A stretch of DNA of 64,000 nt, from positions 1,240,001 through 1,304,000 of the forward strand of contig CASHTG010000021.1 of assembly GCA_949357655.1 (NCBI GenBank). The letters run 5' to 3'. The translations under genes and the position numbers were made by a program. Below are positions 60,301-64,000 of the stretch, one piece after another (the stretch's first letter is position 1; the number at the start of each line of letters is the position of its first letter). The notes under the pieces were generated by a model. The model had not been told where the DNA came from. It did no database searches and worked only from the letters and a program-made list of their open reading frames with translations. The stretch comes from Parascedosporium putredinis. Lineage: Eukaryota; Ascomycota; Sordariomycetes; Microascales; Microascaceae.

Positions 60301-60471
60301 AGTGTCTCCGCAGCAGCCGCGGCCGGTAGCGCCGATGCAAGGAACATGGGCGCCCGGAATGGAAATCAAGTTTGCGGGACCGTCGGGTTCGCCGGCGAGA
60401 GGCAATACGCCAGGGGCAAGCCACCAGTCGGAGGCACATGGGATCCGAACTCGGGGATCAAGTTTGGTTGA
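57342..60471 (+). CDS. palA: PalA/Rim20, Bro1-domain pH-response regulator
   Basis: ESCRT-associated scaffold of the fungal ambient-pH pathway. It binds Snf7 and the PacC/Rim101 factor so that PacC can be proteolysed under alkaline conditions. Exons are 57342-57346, 57495-57735, 57848-58555, 58655-59895 and 60038-60471. Five missing bases (near 57985, 59470, 59565, 60140 and 60412) close it at 878 codons. The first coding exon is only ATGGC; joined to exon 2 it gives MATNILSLPFRKGVHLSLSS, as in other PalA proteins. The BRO1 domain spans residues ~1-380 (KYDQHPDMFRQDLEVIDALR; AAQLVWIGGKFPIDIGADFT; YPALGYNVDRPVSRNNLKYE; QECFWQKAVMDGYRDSSIAK). The V-shaped helical domain follows (~390-720). The tail is Pro/Gln-rich and ends GGTWDPNSGIKFG, a PalA-like terminus seen only after the last frame jump is allowed for. 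CTAAC branch sites precede the last two acceptors. Confidence 0.95.
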
Positions 60472-60864
60472 AGCAGAGGAGGTGCGATGTGGTATTTAAA
60501 TCACTCTGTTGTTTTTCTTTCTCTTCTTTTGTGCTTGATCCTTTTTCTTGATGACGATTATTTCAGAATTTCTTTGGGAGAGAAGATGTTTGGATGGGTA
60601 TCTCGAGCTATGGGGGAAGATGGGGGAAGATGGCAATGGAAAATGGAGGAGGACATGACCTGCTACTCAGCTAAATGTTATGAATGGATGAAAGGCGAAT
60701 TCCGGTGGGAGAGGACATGATGGGCAAAGGGAATAGACTAGTCTTAATACATATTTGATGGAACAAATGAAAAGCTTGAAGCAAGATGCCTAAAAGGCGG
60801 TGCAGATACAAGTTCTTTTTTCTCTCATTTTCTTTTTTACTCTTTCACTTCCTTCCACCTACAT
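60472..60864. other. Intergenic, convergent gene ends
   Basis: About 390 bases between the stops of palA and the following minus-strand gene. It holds the two 3' untranslated regions. Nothing else seen. Confidence 0.5.
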
Positions 60865-62066
60865 TTACCTCCGCGTCCTCACCCTTACCACCAAGCCGTA
60901 GCCGTTCTTGCTTTCCCAGATGCCAAAGGCGTTCTCCTTTCGAAAGGTGACCTCTTCCGCCTTGACGGTCATGACGACAGCCTCTTCGGAGGGAAGGGGA
61001 GGGAAGCCCATCTGCTGCTGCTGGGCATGATAGTAGAAGCTGGGAGAGGGTTTAGGGGAAGGAGTGACGGGGTCCGGGGACTTGAAGATGCTCCAGCGGC
61101 TGGTCGCGGCGGGGACGGGGGCCGGGCGGGGCTCCTCCTTGGTTAAAACGCCGGTGGGGGCAGGACTGGGGATGGCGCCGGGAGGGGCCCGGTGCGGCAC
61201 GGAGGCGTGTCTGGGCTGGAGGTGGCGGGCGAGGCGGGTAGCGAGCTCCTCGTCGTTCCACCAGAGGGCCTCTGGGGAGTTGCGGGAGGAGGCGCCGCCG
61301 CCGAGGTCGTCGCCCCAGCGGCCCCAGTCGTCAAACTCGTTGCGGGTCTGCCAGGGGTTGGAGGGGTTGAAGGCGGCGGCGGCGGCGGAAGAGGAGGAGG
61401 CCGAGGGGAGGAGGAGAAGGCGTAGGTGTAGTCCGAGGTGAAGTCGCCGCTGGTGCCGCCGGCGCCGCCGGCGCCGACGCCCGGGGTGGAGGAGGTGGAG
61501 GATGGAGAGGAGGAGCCGGCGAGGTCGAGGCGGAGCTTTTCGGCGGTTTCCTTGTCGACGGTGACGCGGACGAGTTCGTGGATCTCGGCGTCAGCACGGG
61601 TGCTTCCGGAGCCACTGCCGCCGCCGCCGCCACCGGAGCGGGAGGTGCCCTTGGCGGAGGAAGAAGACTTGGCGGGGCGGGCGGAGGCGTTGGCGTTGGC
61701 AAAGTGCCAGCCGGGGGCACGGCGGCGGCGGGGACGACGGTGAGCTCGGCGAGGGCGGGGAGGACGGGGCGGGTGGCGAAGCGGTGGAGGAGAGCCTCGA
61801 CGTGGGGGATGACGAGGGAGACGAGGGCGAGGTCGGAGGCGGTGCGGGACTCGTGGTGGGCTTCGCGGGATTCGCGGATGAGGTGGGGGAGGTTGGTCAG
61901 GTGGGAGGTGAGGTGGGTGGTGGGGTTGGGTTTCTCCGAGGTCGTCGAGGAGGAGCCGGGTCGCTGCTGTTGCTGCTGTTGGTGAGGAGGAGGGAAGTAG
62001 GAAGGGGAGGCGAGGGATTCGCTGTAGGCTGGGGGAGTGGTCGGGGTCGGCGGTGGATTTCGACAT
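60865..62066 (-). CDS. Gln/Pro/Ser-rich protein of unknown function with ordered C-terminal motif
   Basis: Three overlapping minus-strand frames link into one single-exon gene of about 401 residues. This requires two missing bases near the start (62010-62040), one near 61720 and one near 61400. The N-terminus MSKSTADPDHS is followed by a poly-Gln patch (PPPHQQQQQQRPG). A helical segment comes next (LTSHLTNLPHLIRESREAHH; SDLALVSLVIPHVEALLHRF). Then come WHFANANASARPAK, a Gly/Ser tract and an ordered segment IHELVRVTVDKETAEKLRLD. The C-terminal third contains NEFDDWGRWGDDLGGG, ALWWNDEELATRLARHLQP and the terminus VTFRKENAFGIWESKNGYGL, then VVRVRTRR. This mix of disorder with short ordered blocks looks like a fungal-specific conserved protein, but I do not recognise a domain and give no function. 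The start is the first Met that can be linked to the helical segment, so the N-terminal 20 residues are uncertain. Confidence 0.7.
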
Positions 62067-64000
62067 GGTTTTTGCCTTGGGTTGAGATGCTTGTGGTGTT
62101 GTTGATGGCTGGGTTGGGAAGAAAAGATTGTTGAGGGCTTTTCTTTTTTTCTAAGTTTTAGTCGGTTCCTCTCCCTTGGGCTGGTATGGGGAGGGAGCAC
62201 TGGGTCAGGTCACGTAGGGTGCCGAGGAAGGCGGGGCTTCTTTAACACGTTTGGCACGGCGAGAGGATGAGGAGAATGTGGGAGTTTTGGCGATGTGAGT
62301 TATTCTCATGGACTTGGAACTAGGAGAGGGTCACGTTTGGGCGAGGTGGGCGAGTGTGTGGGAGAGAAAAAGTATCAAATCATTGGTGTAGTGCAGAGGT
62401 GACCTCAAAGGTGACGGTGGCCGAGCCGGAATGAGGTACGAGGTATGGGCGGCGGGCAGGTGACCTATGTAGAGTAGGTCGGAAGATTTGAGATATGGCG
62501 TAGTGGGTGCGGGATCAGTGTGAGAATGGGGGTTTGTGTTGCTGTGTGACTAAGGAATAGAAGAAGAAGGAAGAAAGAAACAAGGAAAGAGCAAGGGTGC
62601 GGAGAAAAAGGTTCTGGATGCTCTTGCACTTGTGCACTTGCAAGCTTTCTTTTGTCAAGAGAGGCAGCCTCTGGGAAGGTGCGGGGAAAGGAAGCGATGA
62701 AGAAGGGGCCAAGGGTGGATGACGGGGTGTGTTCCCCTCCCCTTCCCCCTCCTCTCAGGCTCCTTTTGCGCTGAAAGGCACCAGTGTGCCGATGAATCCC
62801 AGGCCTGAGCTTGGTCCCGAATGTGGTTATAGCATCCACTGTTGATTCGTGCCCGCCCTCTTCGAACTGGCATTTCCTGGGGGTGGGTATTATCAAGTTA
62901 TCAAATTTCACTGCGGCTGGCGCAGGCTGAGCGCCCTGGGAGGCTCTCTCAGCCATGTGGGGTGGGGTGATCGCGAACGGGCTCCGATGTCCGCCCTCGC
63001 GCGGTTCTTTTTTTTTTTTTCCTTCCTTTTCGATTGCCTGTGGCGACGTCGAGACGAGGGGCACACGTGTGGCCACCGGGGAGGAAACTGCCTTGGCGAT
63101 GGAGCGATGCTTGACAGGTTTGTCGCCCCAGGTCCTCGGTGCCGGTTTTGGGTGGCGACGATATTTGGGCATCTGACGATATGCAAAGCCATGGCTGGGC
63201 TGGCGCTTCCTGTCTACCTACACAGAAACAAGAAAGCAAGTTTGAGGACTGAACGGCAAGAATGCCTTGACATACACTATTCCTTCCCTGTTCCTTGACG
63301 TGGGAGATGCTGCATGTCTGCTACCCAGCATATATTACGCTACACGCTCCATCCAGTCGATTCGGAGGGTGGTGTCTTCACCTGCAAAATTCCATTCATT
63401 CCACCTCGGGATTCAACTCCCAGCCAACCATCAATGATTCATCGGCAGCTTTGCCATGCCCCCACACGAACTGGCAGTCCCTGCTTGACTTTACTGGGGG
63501 CAATGTGCTGCTTGTCCGCGGGGATGGTGTAGGGGAGTGGAAGAGAGGGGGCAAGGCTGTGAACGTGGGGCTGTGCAGCGCAATCGACTTAGCGCGTCTT
63601 GGTATCATGGCTTCTAGATGGTGGCTGACCTTTAATTCAATCGCCCTCTAGCGTTGCGTTTTCAAGTCTGGGTGGTTCGAGGCTCTCTCTCCCCTCCTGC
63701 GTCCTTCCCTAGCGCTTCGATTCGCCATTTTCAAACATGTGGCAGCCGATTGTTGGCGGGGTCTGCTCGCGACTTCGGCGAACCATTCCGTGGCATGAGT
63801 GGGTTTCCGGCCATGACCAAAGGGGTTCTTTCCCGCGCTCGGCGCCTCGCTGCTTGTTTTGTCCCGATTGATGTCATGACCTCTGCAAGAAGCCAAGCCG
63901 GCTCCTGCAAATCCTTAACCCATCAACACCAACCTATCTGACGGTCCATCTGGTGCTCAGGTTTTTATGCCGCATGCTCGCGTTTGATGTTTGGCACGTG
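62067..64000. other. Gene-free right end of the window
   Basis: About 1.9 kb upstream of the unknown minus-strand gene; its promoter should lie next to 62066. One minus-strand open frame of 235 codons (63172-62465) is Lys/Pro/Ser-rich with a T-rich-derived hydrophobic end, has no domain and is not called. A gene may begin beyond 64000. Confidence 0.35.

Noticed and set aside
4777..60471. Programmed ribosomal frameshifting or widespread pseudogenisation as the cause of the frame jumps
   Set aside because: The jumps affect many unrelated essential genes, several per gene, without shared slippery sites, and all in the missing-base sense. Assembly deletion error explains this more simply. Repeat-induced point mutation was also considered, but it changes bases and does not delete them.
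62465..63172. Minus-strand open frame of 235 codons
   Set aside because: The low-complexity basic N-terminus and T-rich hydrophobic C-terminus look like chance. No motif recognised.

Overview
The window looks like nuclear DNA of a filamentous ascomycete (Pezizomycotina, most likely a sordariomycete; the genus cannot be read from the sequence). The signs are short GT..AG introns with CTAAC-type branch sites close to the acceptor, GC-rich third codon positions, and typical fungal genes: palA/RIM20, an RNA-dependent RNA polymerase, an alkyltransferase-like protein, a Ysc84/SYLF protein and a PIN4-type RNA-binding protein. I see no transposon, rRNA, tRNA or prokaryotic operon.

An important property of the sequence: nearly every conserved gene is broken by single-base reading-frame jumps, and almost all are in the sense expected if one base is missing. 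I count about 42 in roughly 26 kb of coding sequence, mostly at short homopolymers. Even histone H2A.Z is hit. When the missing bases are allowed for, every complete gene closes to a whole number of codons. This is best read as residual deletion errors in the assembly, not as pseudogenes. Gene entries therefore give the full span, the exons and the approximate positions of the jumps.

Layout, left to right: the 3' tail of an unidentified gene (+, 1-341); an EthD-EthD-alpha/beta hydrolase fusion (-, 772-2403); a cellular RNA-dependent RNA polymerase (+, 4777-8950); an F-box, Cys-rich, multi-pass membrane protein (-, 10148-11800); a tentative acidic protein with a Glu-His repeat (-, about 14936-15689); histone H2A.Z (-, 18583-19557); a PIN4/Cip2-type RRM protein (+, 24348-26501); MRE11 (-, 29327-31911); ATL1 (+, 32757-33385); a histidine phosphatase with a C-terminal PCNA-box motif (+, 34141-35141); EME1 (-, 35735-37949); about 9 kb without a supportable gene; a kinesin-4-like motor (+, 46914-52684); a Ysc84/SYLF protein (+, 54712-56461); PalA/Rim20 (+, 57342-60471); and a Gln/Pro-rich conserved-looking protein of unknown role (-, 60865-62066).

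Functionally, the 29-38 kb block groups three DNA-repair proteins: MRE11 (double-strand breaks), ATL1 (O6-alkylguanine recognition feeding into excision repair) and EME1 (Mus81 partner, junction cleavage). Between ATL1 and EME1 lies a phosphatase-fold protein ending in a canonical PIP box, QKTLDTFF. I consider this the most interesting candidate in the window. H2A.Z and PIN4 also have chromatin or checkpoint links. At the right end, Ysc84 and PalA are neighbours acting at the actin/endosome interface.
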